DNA from: Oceanimonas aquatica
GTDB lineage: Bacteria > Pseudomonadota > Gammaproteobacteria > Enterobacterales > Aeromonadaceae
Reading direction: 5' to 3'
Length of the DNA: 64,000 nt
Assembly: GCF_030732065.1 (NCBI RefSeq)
Contig: NZ_JAVBHX010000011.1
Location: 27,452 to 91,451 of the forward strand
Shown here: piece by piece, positions 38,863 through 47,068 of the stretch
How the letters are laid out: each line of letters starts with the position of its first letter
Position numbering within the stretch: position 1 is the stretch's first letter
Program-made: the position numbers and the translations under genes
The notes under the pieces: model-generated
What the model was told of the DNA's origin: nothing
What the model saw: the letters and a program-made list of their open reading frames with translations, nothing else
Database searches by the model: none

Positions 38863-38896
38863 AAAAAGCCCCTGGCCATCATAAGCCAAGGGCCTT
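38863..38896 (-). terminator. Terminator-like hairpin, distal copy
   Basis: On the minus strand AAGGCCCTTGGC...GGCCAGGGGCTTTTTGC forms an imperfect stem with a T-run. With the next hairpin it lies downstream of attL, where the tRNA-Asp transcript would have ended before island insertion. Confidence 0.6.
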
Positions 38897-38921
38897 AAAC
38901 GATTGAATGCAAATGGAAATG

Positions 38922-38955
38922 AAAAAAGCCCTGAGGGTTAACTCAGGGCTTCTTT
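38922..38955 (-). terminator. Ancestral terminator of the 5S-tRNA-Asp transcript
   Basis: AAGCCCTGAG/CTCAGGGCTT stem with a minus-strand T6 run, 5 bases from attL. Before insertion this would have followed the tRNA-Asp gene directly. A similar hairpin now stands next to the intact tRNA at 63737-63770. Confidence 0.8.
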
Positions 38956-38959
38956 AAGA

Positions 38960-39008
38960 TGGCGGAGCGGACGGGACTCGAACCCGCGACCCCCGGCGTG
39001 ACAGGCCG
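38960..39008 (-). repeat. attL: 49-bp duplicate of the tRNA-Asp 3' end
   Basis: Identical to 63779-63827 and covering the tRNA from just beyond the anticodon to CCA. The sequence diverges right after the shared ...ACAGGCCG. It marks the island's far boundary and is not a functional tRNA because the 5' half is absent. Confidence 0.95.
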
Positions 39009-39052
39009 TGCCAGTCAGATTTACTTAATATACACCATTCTACACTAAACGT

Positions 39053-39139
39053 AACCTATTGATATAAATAGGTTAGCTTTGGCCGGCTAGCTCTGCAGAT
39101 TTTACGTCAATCGAGATCAACCACGTGGTCACGGTCACA
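39053..39139. promoter_or_regulatory. Candidate recombinase arm sites near attL
   Basis: A perfect inverted repeat AACCTATT-GATATA-AATAGGTT (39053-39074) lies 45 bases from the att repeat, and GGTCACGGTCAC (39127-39138) follows. GGTCACG is also repeated near attR. Positions between the att core and the recombinase genes suggest binding sites for recombination proteins. The region 39009-39214 has no other gene. Confidence 0.45.
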
Positions 39140-39214
39140 AAAACCTTACAAATTCAGATGCAAGATTTGATCTACATGAGTCCGCCGCGCACAGTATAAA
39201 TCATGACCAAATGA

Positions 39215-39856
39215 GTGGAAAATACCGTGCCAGCGATAGTAAAAGTGCGTTCATCAGACCTTGTAGAGCTGCATCCTGCCGCCCAGGCAGCATATGAATG
39301 GTGCACCATTTACCCCCGCTGGGTTAACGCATCTGTCTTGCCAGAGCCCTTGATCTCGGAACTCAGCCGGGAAACTCTCCATGCAGTAATACTGGGAGAG
39401 GAAGAGGATGACACTTCGAAAAAGAAGAAGTCGCCGCGCACGTTTCAGCTGTTCGCCCCACTATGGCCAGTGCTGATTTGGCCATCACACAGGCCCCCCA
39501 ACGGCACTCAATTGATCTCCTACCTTGAGCATCACATAACTACCTCGGAGATAGAAAAAGCAGCCTGGCGTTCGATGATATCTTCTTTAATACAGTCAGT
39601 AGATCCGGATCGTCTGTCAGAAATAAGAGATACGCTGGCTGCTCATATGTCCGAGGATTTGCATCAAGAGTTATTGGGCGCTGACAAGCTTACGGACCGC
39701 ATGCTCTCAGCATGGACAGGCAGAGCTCACAATACGCTGATGACGCAGCGCAAGCAGCGGCGGCGTCGAGAACAAAAAACCAAAGCCAACATCCCCAGCT
39801 CAACATCCGATGTGATTACAGAGCTCAGCAAACTGTGGAGTCCGCCACATGACTGA
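39215..39856 (+). CDS. Unknown 213-aa protein, first gene of recombinase trio
   Basis: A 213-aa protein not recognised from its sequence. It is rich in charged residues, has a lysine run (KKKKSPR, about residues 69-75) and a basic stretch (RKQRRRREQKTK, about residues 186-197) that could contact DNA. It lacks the arginine/HxxR/tyrosine pattern of recombinases. The start is GTG. The stop overlaps the start of the 742-aa recombinase-like gene by 8 bases, so the products are probably made together. An accessory DNA-binding role is inferred from context, comparable to the third protein of multi-recombinase elements. Confidence 0.7.
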   Translation: MENTVPAIVKVRSSDLVELHPAAQAAYEWCTIYPRWVNASVLPEPLISELSRETLHAVILGEEEDDTSKKKKSPRTFQLFAPLWPVLIWPSHRPPNGTQLISYLEHHITTSEIEKAAWRSMISSLIQSVDPDRLSEIRDTLAAHMSEDLHQELLGADKLTDRMLSAWTGRAHNTLMTQRKQRRRREQKTKANIPSSTSDVITELSKLWSPPHD

Positions 39857-42077
39857 GCTGAGCCCATTCGCCGCCCGGCGGGGATACCTCAGTAAAATCA
39901 TTGCCCCACCGTCACTACCGAAAGAGCACAGGAAAATCGTCTTTCTGCGTTTTGCGCAAGTGTGCTCTCCCATGCTGACTCAGTTTCAGCAGCACCTACC
40001 GCTGTTTTCCGACCACATGGAACAGCGCTTACAGGCACTGGCTCAATTGCCCATGCCTGACACCGGCACTTATCAGCAGACTTTTGACTGGATAAAAAAT
40101 CAGAAACTGCTGACGGAAGCACCCTATGCAGCGGCGCTATGCGCCCCCTTGCACACAGTAGAGGATGTCGAAAAGTTTGAAGAATGGCTTGGGGTGATCC
40201 TGCTGTGCTGCTGTCAGGTGCATATTCTGGGACACCAAGATTCAGGGATTGAGTCCGCCTTGCGGGAAGTCCGACAAATCGCTACCAGCGCCAAGCATGC
40301 GCCGTTACTGCAGTTTCTGCCAAAAACAACCAGCACCGACTCTCTAATCGATCTCGGCGAAGAGCTGGAAGTACTTAAGCTGAAATATCCGGACTATAAG
40401 CTGGATAAGGAGCGAGGCTATCTGTCCGTCGTCATCCGTAATGCAGCGCATCAGATCGAGGGCATTGTTCGCAAGCGCAGGGTAAACCTGACCTTCGAGC
40501 GACCAGAAGTCATCACCACAGTACCCCTGGAGCCTGCAGATGAATCAGGTTTTGATGTTCAGCTACTTCAGCTCACTCCGGAAACGCCAGATAGTCAGCA
40601 GGCCGATGAGCCAGCCCGAATTACTCCCGGCAACACACTAAGGGTTAAGGATCCACTAAGACGTAAGAAAGCGCTGGTTGTGAAAGCCATACAAGGCCAG
40701 CGTCTGGCAGAGCAGCTCTCCAGCCGTCAGCAATCGCTGCCATGCAGCTACACTCAAGCCAGCGAGTGGGACATTCAACACTTGGTGCTGCATTGTCTGA
40801 AGCAGCTAAAGGAGCAAGATGTGCTGGCCGGCTGGATGCTGCTGGCCTTGGTTACGGGGCGGGATCCCGCCTGGCTTCATGAACGGGCCAATCAGGATCA
40901 ACTATTGGAGCTAGTCGATAATCATCCATCTATTCGGCTTACTCATCACGTTCCGGCAAGCAGTCAGCCGAATGAGCTGAACCCGATACTGCCGGCAGTA
41001 TCGGATCACTTTTTCCGTCCCCTGCCCATCCAGCTGCACGACTGGGTTGAACGATTTTATCCATCCATGAGCCCACCGACTCCCAGCGAAATGCGAGAGT
41101 GGCTGAAACCGATAAATGAGGTACACCAAACCAGGCTGACACCAGGCTTGATCGTGCGATATCTGGAGCACTGGTTACTGAATCAGGGAGCGGACAGGGC
41201 CATCATTGCCCTGCTTCGCGGTGAGTCACACAAGTCCCGCCCCGCATTGTCATACAGTCACCTGTCGCAAGATGATGCGCTCGAGCATCACACTCGGTAC
41301 GTCAATGCCATTTTTGTCATAGCTGAACAAAGCCCGGGTCTCCCTGTTCGAGCTCAAAAAGACAATAACCTGGGCAGCCGGTTATATGTGCCATCAGCGA
41401 TACTGCAACATATATTCATCATGCTGGCAGGTGCCATCGAGCCCGAAGCTGACATCAGGGCCTTTCATAATCGCTATGTCTATTACGTCTGGGCGCTGCT
41501 GACTTTCTCGACAGGTCATCGAGATGTGACCGCCCCGATGGGCAAACTGGGTGATTTCAATCCCTACCAGCGCACCTGGTGGATTTCCGATAAGGAAAGA
41601 AGACATGGTCTGTCTGCAAGAACGCTGGTGATCCCTGCTACCGCCGCCAGGCAGGTGGAGCTCTATCTGAAGCATTTGCGCCAACTCAGTATTTATAGCC
41701 GCTTTCAGGCTCCGGCTCTTGCAGCGCGTTGCCAGCAGGCGCTGGATGGTACGGGTAACCTGCTGTTTGCATTTGAGGACAAACAAGGTAGTCAGGAGCC
41801 TGCGGATCTCACTCCGTCCTTGCTGGCAAAGCTGCCAGCGCCTTGCCTGCCCTGGGCCAAAAACTGGGCCCGTCACCACCTGCGATCAGAATTGGCAAAA
41901 CAGAAAGTTAACCCAGAGCTCATCGACTCCTGGATGGGCCACGAGGAGATTGGAGAAGAGGCTATGGGGCGGCACAGTTTCGTCAGCATGGGTGAATGTC
42001 GCGAGCTGGCAGAAGTGATTGAATCCGTACTAAAAAAACATCAGATTAAGGCGCTTCCCGGATGGACAATCCGCTGA
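39849..42077 (+). CDS. Large tyrosine-recombinase-like protein without the expected tyrosine
   Basis: A 742-aa protein with a C-terminal tyrosine-recombinase fold. The first catalytic arginine is in FSTGHRDVTAP (about residue 557), box II is ARHHLRSELA (about residue 675), and the second histidine is in SWMGHEEIGEEAMG (about residue 696). The nucleophile is expected 9-11 residues after that histidine, but the sequence reads GRHSFVS there and no tyrosine occurs further on. It may therefore be catalytically dead or use another residue. It overlaps both neighbours (8 and 16 bases), marking one operon. Confidence 0.85.
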   Translation: MTELSPFAARRGYLSKIIAPPSLPKEHRKIVFLRFAQVCSPMLTQFQQHLPLFSDHMEQRLQALAQLPMPDTGTYQQTFDWIKNQKLLTEAPYAAALCAPLHTVEDVEKFEEWLGVILLCCCQVHILGHQDSGIESALREVRQIATSAKHAPLLQFLPKTTSTDSLIDLGEELEVLKLKYPDYKLDKERGYLSVVIRNAAHQIEGIVRKRRVNLTFERPEVITTVPLEPADESGFDVQLLQLTPETPDSQQADEPARITPGNTLRVKDPLRRKKALVVKAIQGQRLAEQLSSRQQSLPCSYTQASEWDIQHLVLHCLKQLKEQDVLAGWMLLALVTGRDPAWLHERANQDQLLELVDNHPSIRLTHHVPASSQPNELNPILPAVSDHFFRPLPIQLHDWVERFYPSMSPPTPSEMREWLKPINEVHQTRLTPGLIVRYLEHWLLNQGADRAIIALLRGESHKSRPALSYSHLSQDDALEHHTRYVNAIFVIAEQSPGLPVRAQKDNNLGSRLYVPSAILQHIFIMLAGAIEPEADIRAFHNRYVYYVWALLTFSTGHRDVTAPMGKLGDFNPYQRTWWISDKERRHGLSARTLVIPATAARQVELYLKHLRQLSIYSRFQAPALAARCQQALDGTGNLLFAFEDKQGSQEPADLTPSLLAKLPAPCLPWAKNWARHHLRSELAKQKVNPELIDSWMGHEEIGEEAMGRHSFVSMGECRELAEVIESVLKKHQIKALPGWTIR

Positions 42078-45000
42078 TCCTTCCTCCATCCCAGCCGGCA
42101 CTGATGACCATGCTGGGCAGAGAACATCGTCAGGCCAAGCGCCAGCAGCGGGATGCGCAGATCCTGCGTGCTGCCATGGCCATTTTCAGAAAGCATCTGC
42201 CAGGCATGATGCAAATCCCACCTATTGATACTGACTTTGATAAGGCCTGGCCGCAAATCGATACAGTGTTACAGCAGGAGCTGAAGAGTGAAGGGGCTTA
42301 CCGGTACGCCTACAGCTTTATCTGCAAACAATTGGAAATCGGTAATCGCCAAGGGATTTGGTCGGTACAGGTACCGGATCCTTACATCACATTACGTCGC
42401 CGCCGGCCTTCCCGTACCTTGCGCTGGCAGCACAGTTCCCACCTGATTGCCGAAGCCGAACATCACTGGTTTGAGCGTTTGCAGGAGGAGACAGATGATC
42501 CTGATCTACTGTTTGCACGGCTGTTACTGTCGATGGTGCTCTATGGTGGCCTCGGCCGACCAGCACTCTGGCCTGCACTGACTCAGGCACTACATCAGCC
42601 TCGTCCGCTGAGAGGCAATAATGAGACTTGCTGGCTGGTGCTGGAGCCTGCACCTGGCCGAGGCCAGCCCAGCAACTTATATGTAGATGATCCAGACGCC
42701 AACGAGCGGTTACCTCATTGCGAAGTGCTCTATGCGCCTGATCCTATCAGCCTGGGACTATTGAGGCAGTTTCTGAAACACAAACCCAGAGACTGGCAAC
42801 CGCCGAGTTCTCCGGAGCAGTGCCTGTTCTTGCTCAAGCAGGAGCTTGGCATTCACTGCTCGCTCACTCAGCTCGCCACCGGCGGGATCACAGTGGCAGA
42901 GCACCTCGACGGCGTATCACTGCCGCAGGTGCTGGTTGAATACGCCACCGGCAGACAACCCAGCGCCAGCCTGCCATACGACTACTGGCAGCGGTTGTTA
43001 CGCCCGGCTCTGCTGACCTGTAATGAGCATGACTTTCATCGCTTTACCCGTTTCCCGAAACTCACTCCCCGGCCAGTCGGCAAGCCGGTTGGTCGGCGCT
43101 CGCAGCCTTATCTGCTGACCCGATTACGAGAAGTGTTTCAGCAGGACCGAGCACGCCCCAAAAGCAAACGCACCGTCATTGAAGAGCTGGAGGTGATCAG
43201 TAATGAACGGCTGCTGTTGCCCGAGGCAACGCTGGTTAACTGGCTGATCAATCACCTCGCAGAGCGTGACAATGCCGTCTCAAGCGCAAAGCGTTATTTT
43301 GATGCCATTGCGGCCGACTGGCTAATGGTCACGAATGAAGAGGATCTGCTCAGCTACAGTGGGGAGGAATTTCATGATCTGTATTTGAGCCTGCTGAACC
43401 GGCCTCGAAAGCAGCAGGCACGAGAGTATCAGGCTGGGCGCCTGGAAGATCTGCATGTGTTTGGCGTACAACAACTCGGTTTTCCTCCGTTACCAGAGCC
43501 CCTGATGCTGGGCACCGACAGTGTCGTTCATGTCAGTGCCGCTATCGTGGACGAACCACTTTTTGCCGCTTTGCTGAAACAGTTCCAATGCTTTGGCAAT
43601 CTGGATGACCACCTGCAACGAACGTATATCTGCTTTCTCATCATGGCCTACCGTATCGGGCTGCGACCGGGTGAACTGGCCAAGCTGCGTTTGAGTGACA
43701 TTGAGCCATCCCCGACCGGCTGGTTATTCATCAGGAACAACCGGTATGGCAACAATAAAACCGAAGCCGGACTACGCAAAGTCCCCCTGTTTCCTTTATT
43801 GACAGCTGAAGAAGCCGATGTGGTTCGTCATTACCTGAGCGAGCAGCGCATTAAAAGCAAAAGTGACAATGAGCTGTTCTTTCACCAAACGGCTGAAAAC
43901 AAATTTGAGCAACTGGATATCACTCCGCTTTCGCTGGCGGTGAGCACCCTATTGAAAGATCTGAGCGGAGGTCTCTACTTCCGCCTATACCACCTGCGCC
44001 ACAGCGCACTTTCGCGCCTGCAACTGCTGCTGCACACCGATCAATTGCGCCTGCCGACATTCGTCGATGCACTGCTTCCCTATGGTGATGCCAAGCGCCA
44101 GGAGATCCGAGCCCTCGTTACAGGGAACGGACGTTTGCGAGACAGGTATCATGCACTGGCGGCCTTTGCTGGCCACAGCAGCCCCGACATCAGCCTCAGT
44201 ACTTACCTGCATTTCACCGATCTGCTGCTGGGGCTGTATTTACAGCAACACCGCCGCGAACTCACCAGCCATCAGGCACAAGTGCTGCTCGGTTTACGGC
44301 CTCACCGTATCCGCCTGCGTCACAGGGGAAGACAAGTCATTACGCCAGCCAACACGGCTGGCTTTTTACGCAAGCGACTGAATCGCTATATTCGACCCGT
44401 TACCTCGCCCAGAGCCTCTCGCGCCGCCAGCATTGACGCATTATTACAACCAGTAAAACAGCGTCAATACGAACCTATGCTGGCGGTACTGAGCAAAATT
44501 CAGGCTGGCTATGACCATCGGGAAGTAGCCTTGTTTTATCAGCTCTGCGCAGAACAAATAGATGAGTGGCATCAAAGCGCCCTGGCACTGCGTGCTCTGA
44601 CCACCGAAAAACAGCTGCCCCGCCTGTTCCCTCGCAGCCGTCAGCACCAACTGCTGCCCCCCGAGCCGGTGGGTGTGGCCGAGAAACGCGATGTGGCCAA
44701 AGCGCTGGCAGCTTGCCGGGAGCTCTATCGTTCCTCCCAACAACGTGACGAATTGAAGTGGCTAGCGCAATACACCCTGACTCATTGCAACAGCTCACGA
44801 TCGGGTGTGCGCTTTGACGATGCGGTGACCTTTCGCCGCTATATGGCTGTCGCTACTCAGTTGTTTGACTGGCCGCGCTGGCAGTTACAGTTACGGCACA
44901 CCGACAGAAACATCATTAAAGACTGGCAGTGTGGGCCATTGAACATTCAGCCGTATCCCATGAAGCAAAAAGCCCGCTTTGAACAAGGCTCAGGCTGGCT

Positions 45001-45157
45001 GATCCTGCGACATCAGGAGGAAGCCGACCGCAAAGAGGCCAGCAAAGCAGGATATTCATCCCACAGTCTGCGTATCGTGCTGCACCGGCTTGCGATTATT
45101 CTCTTTTCCGCTGAGGAAATCGCAGCTTGGCAAGAAGAAGCCGAACGGGCCAGTTGA
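42062..45157 (+). CDS. Very large tyrosine recombinase with complete catalytic set
   Basis: A 1031-aa protein, far longer than typical phage integrases (about 400 aa). The catalytic domain is central: IGLRPGELAKLRLSD (R near residue 534), RLYHLRHSALSRL (about residue 644), AFAGHSSPDISLSTYLHF (GH near residue 702, tyrosine near 714). About 310 residues follow the tyrosine, which is unusual. It overlaps the 742-aa gene by 16 bases. It is likely the active strand-cleaving subunit of the trio that integrates the island at tRNA-Asp, by inference. Confidence 0.88.
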   Translation: MDNPLILPPSQPALMTMLGREHRQAKRQQRDAQILRAAMAIFRKHLPGMMQIPPIDTDFDKAWPQIDTVLQQELKSEGAYRYAYSFICKQLEIGNRQGIWSVQVPDPYITLRRRRPSRTLRWQHSSHLIAEAEHHWFERLQEETDDPDLLFARLLLSMVLYGGLGRPALWPALTQALHQPRPLRGNNETCWLVLEPAPGRGQPSNLYVDDPDANERLPHCEVLYAPDPISLGLLRQFLKHKPRDWQPPSSPEQCLFLLKQELGIHCSLTQLATGGITVAEHLDGVSLPQVLVEYATGRQPSASLPYDYWQRLLRPALLTCNEHDFHRFTRFPKLTPRPVGKPVGRRSQPYLLTRLREVFQQDRARPKSKRTVIEELEVISNERLLLPEATLVNWLINHLAERDNAVSSAKRYFDAIAADWLMVTNEEDLLSYSGEEFHDLYLSLLNRPRKQQAREYQAGRLEDLHVFGVQQLGFPPLPEPLMLGTDSVVHVSAAIVDEPLFAALLKQFQCFGNLDDHLQRTYICFLIMAYRIGLRPGELAKLRLSDIEPSPTGWLFIRNNRYGNNKTEAGLRKVPLFPLLTAEEADVVRHYLSEQRIKSKSDNELFFHQTAENKFEQLDITPLSLAVSTLLKDLSGGLYFRLYHLRHSALSRLQLLLHTDQLRLPTFVDALLPYGDAKRQEIRALVTGNGRLRDRYHALAAFAGHSSPDISLSTYLHFTDLLLGLYLQQHRRELTSHQAQVLLGLRPHRIRLRHRGRQVITPANTAGFLRKRLNRYIRPVTSPRASRAASIDALLQPVKQRQYEPMLAVLSKIQAGYDHREVALFYQLCAEQIDEWHQSALALRALTTEKQLPRLFPRSRQHQLLPPEPVGVAEKRDVAKALAACRELYRSSQQRDELKWLAQYTLTHCNSSRSGVRFDDAVTFRRYMAVATQLFDWPRWQLQLRHTDRNIIKDWQCGPLNIQPYPMKQKARFEQGSGWLILRHQEEADRKEASKAGYSSHSLRIVLHRLAIILFSAEEIAAWQEEAERAS

Positions 45158-45368
45158 CCACCACAAAGTGCGTTATCCGAAGCAATTATTTGGACTGCTC
45201 AGTTACTGAGCCGATTAGCCTTGCATTTGGCCCAGCCCTACCTCACAAGTTCAAAAATCCCCCAAATCTTTGTTGCCAGTTGCCTAAGTTCACATTCTGA
45301 CCGATATTTTCCCGCAAAGCAGAGCAAACTTAATAGACTCAATTGAATTATCATCCTGACACGTCAGA

Positions 45369-45548
45369 ATGGAACGAAAAGACATAGAGCCGAAATCAGG
45401 GCAGTCGCCTTCAGGGTCAGGCAATCGTGTGGTTGTTGTTCACGAGTTGACAGCAACGCGACGATCACCTGTTAGCCAGATAGGAGAACCAGTCTCTTCC
45501 CCTGGTCCATCCCATCGTGGCTCCCGCCTAATAGCTGACTTCAATTAA
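45369..45548 (+). CDS. Candidate small protein downstream of the recombinase trio
   Basis: A 59-codon frame starting MERKDIEPKSGQSPSGSGN and ending GSRLIADFN, rich in Ser, Pro and Arg and probably disordered. It lies in the 403-base gap between the 1031-aa recombinase and the 177-aa gene and is not the antisense of a known gene. No strong ribosome-binding site is visible; an inverted repeat CTGAC-AC-GTCAG touches the start. It may be a fourth gene of the recombination module or chance. The rest of 45158-45560 shows nothing else. Confidence 0.35.
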   Translation: MERKDIEPKSGQSPSGSGNRVVVVHELTATRRSPVSQIGEPVSSPGPSHRGSRLIADFN

Positions 45549-45560
45549 AAAGGTGAATAC

Positions 45561-46094
45561 ATGATATGCCGCAATTCGAGGGATGAATATGTTCAATATA
45601 TAGATGAGTGGTCGATAGAGCCTGAACAGTTCTCTGAAGAACAAACAAAATTTCTTTTCAAATTGAATGCTCAGTTATCTGACATTGAAAAAGAAATAGG
45701 CAGCGAAGTGGCAAGACTAAGAAAAGATTGTCAGGAAAAATTAAATAACCCAAGCGACTGGGTAAATGATTATGAGCTAGAGTGTGTTGTCACATTTATT
45801 TTAAACAATGAAGATCCATGCTTTAGTGATGAAGATGACAATATCCTAGTCGATCTATATGGCTCCGGCAAGCATATGGGAAAGCATAAAAGAGAAATTT
45901 GGAATATTGCTGACAATGTAAATCACAATAAATTTCAGCGCTATGATCACCCCCTGAAAAATGAACATCACTGCTGGCTATATTATTGCCTGTACGATCG
46001 CACTGAATTGGGATGGGCTAACATATTTAGAATTGGCTCCATCTGGGTTGATGTAAAGGTTGAATATCAAACCATATTAAAGGTCACAGGTTGA
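45561..46094 (+). CDS. Unknown 177-aa acidic protein
   Basis: Not recognised. The 177-aa product is acidic with AT-rich codon use unlike the recombinase genes upstream, suggesting separate acquisition. Aromatic clusters (HHCWLYYCLYDRTELGW, about residues 136-152) and a DWVNDYELE segment are visible; no membrane segment or signal peptide. AAGGTG precedes the ATG by 6 bases. It lies between the recombinase trio and the inner integrase cluster; an immunity or accessory role is possible but not supported. Confidence 0.7.
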   Translation: MICRNSRDEYVQYIDEWSIEPEQFSEEQTKFLFKLNAQLSDIEKEIGSEVARLRKDCQEKLNNPSDWVNDYELECVVTFILNNEDPCFSDEDDNILVDLYGSGKHMGKHKREIWNIADNVNHNKFQRYDHPLKNEHHCWLYYCLYDRTELGWANIFRIGSIWVDVKVEYQTILKVTG

Positions 46095-46154
46095 AAATAT
46101 TTAAAAAAGAAAAGCCCAATAGAAGTGAATTTTACTCTACAAAAAATAAAAACA

Positions 46155-46173
46155 GGCAGACTTTTAGTCTGCC
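46155..46173. terminator. Terminator of the inner integrase operon
   Basis: GGCAGAC/GTCTGCC stem with a 5-base loop. On the minus strand it is followed by TGTTTTTATTTTTT, so it ends the TraI-like gene transcript; on the plus strand it follows the 177-aa gene. Confidence 0.85.
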
Positions 46174-46198
46174 CGCTCCTTTCCCTGGCTGTCATTCG

Positions 46199-47068
46199 CT
46201 ACCCCAATCGCTTGTACCACTGCTGGTCTCGTGGACAGCGAGCATACCAGAAGTGCGCCGGCACATGAGCAAAGGCGCTTTTCCAGTTAGAGACGTCGGC
46301 CGACAGCCGGTCGCACATGCGAACAATATTGGCGACCTGATAAGGGTCCGTGTACTTGCCTACCTTTGTTTCCAGGCAAGCACTCAGGGCTTCAAATACC
46401 TTGGGCGAAGCAAGGCGTAATTGCTCCAGTTGCTGCCCCAATACCATGAAACTAAAGGACTCATGCTGGCCACAGATACCGGCGTTTTCGTTGTAATACA
46501 GCCGAATTTTGCCAATGTCGTGCAGCAGCCCACCAACAAAAGCCACCCAGATGCTATTCTTGCCCAAGCCATACTGGCTGCAGAGCATAGCTGAGGTCAT
46601 GGCCACCTCATGGCTGTGAGCCAGCAGACCACCGCGCTGATCATGATGATGCCTATGGCTGGCCCGGCTTTGGCAAAAGGGAGCCATGATGGCGTCATTG
46701 GACAGAATATCCAGCAAGAAGGTCCGCAGTACATCATCGTCAATCACCGCCAGCATACTCCACACATCCATCAGCAGCGCTTGCTGCGACTCAGGCAGCC
46801 AGGCCAATTGATGCTCCACTTGTTGCCGGCTCACACCCTCCGGTAACGTCTGCACAGATTTGAGCCGGAAATGCCCTTCTTGCTCGTTCAATTCCGCCAG
46901 CACCCACTGACCATAGGGGCTTACCCCCTGCATTTTCCAGGGCTCCAGCGACAGCGAGCAGCTCCATGCCGGCATGCTGAACTGCCACGATGCCAGCGCG
47001 CCATCGTCAAACAACTGGCTGGCCCACAGCAGTTGGGGCCGTTGATGTGTCATTACCATGGGGTTCAT
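46199..47068 (-). CDS. TraI-like HD-domain protein linked to integrase
   Basis: A 289-aa protein with an HD-type motif: HSHEVAMTSAML (about residue 152) and VGGLLHDIGKIRLYY (about residues 179-193), as in the N-terminal TraI_2/MobH-type domain of integrative elements. No helicase or relaxase catalytic part is present. It starts inside the end of the integrase gene (4-base overlap), so both are translated together. A nucleotide- or phosphate-related hydrolase activity is inferred from the HD motif; its role in recombination is unknown. Confidence 0.78.
   Translation of the reverse strand: MNPMVMTHQRPQLLWASQLFDDGALASWQFSMPAWSCSLSLEPWKMQGVSPYGQWVLAELNEQEGHFRLKSVQTLPEGVSRQQVEHQLAWLPESQQALLMDVWSMLAVIDDDVLRTFLLDILSNDAIMAPFCQSRASHRHHHDQRGGLLAHSHEVAMTSAMLCSQYGLGKNSIWVAFVGGLLHDIGKIRLYYNENAGICGQHESFSFMVLGQQLEQLRLASPKVFEALSACLETKVGKYTDPYQVANIVRMCDRLSADVSNWKSAFAHVPAHFWYARCPRDQQWYKRLG

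Noticed and set aside
39215..45157. Direct assignment of the recombinase trio to the GInt ginABCD or Tn554 family
   Set aside because: Protein sizes, gene order and the lack of a tyrosine in the middle protein do not fit what I remember of those families; it cannot be settled without a search.
46091..46420. 109-aa plus-strand frame after the 177-aa gene
   Set aside because: Most of it is antisense to the TraI-like gene, it starts with TTG, and it runs through a strong terminator hairpin.
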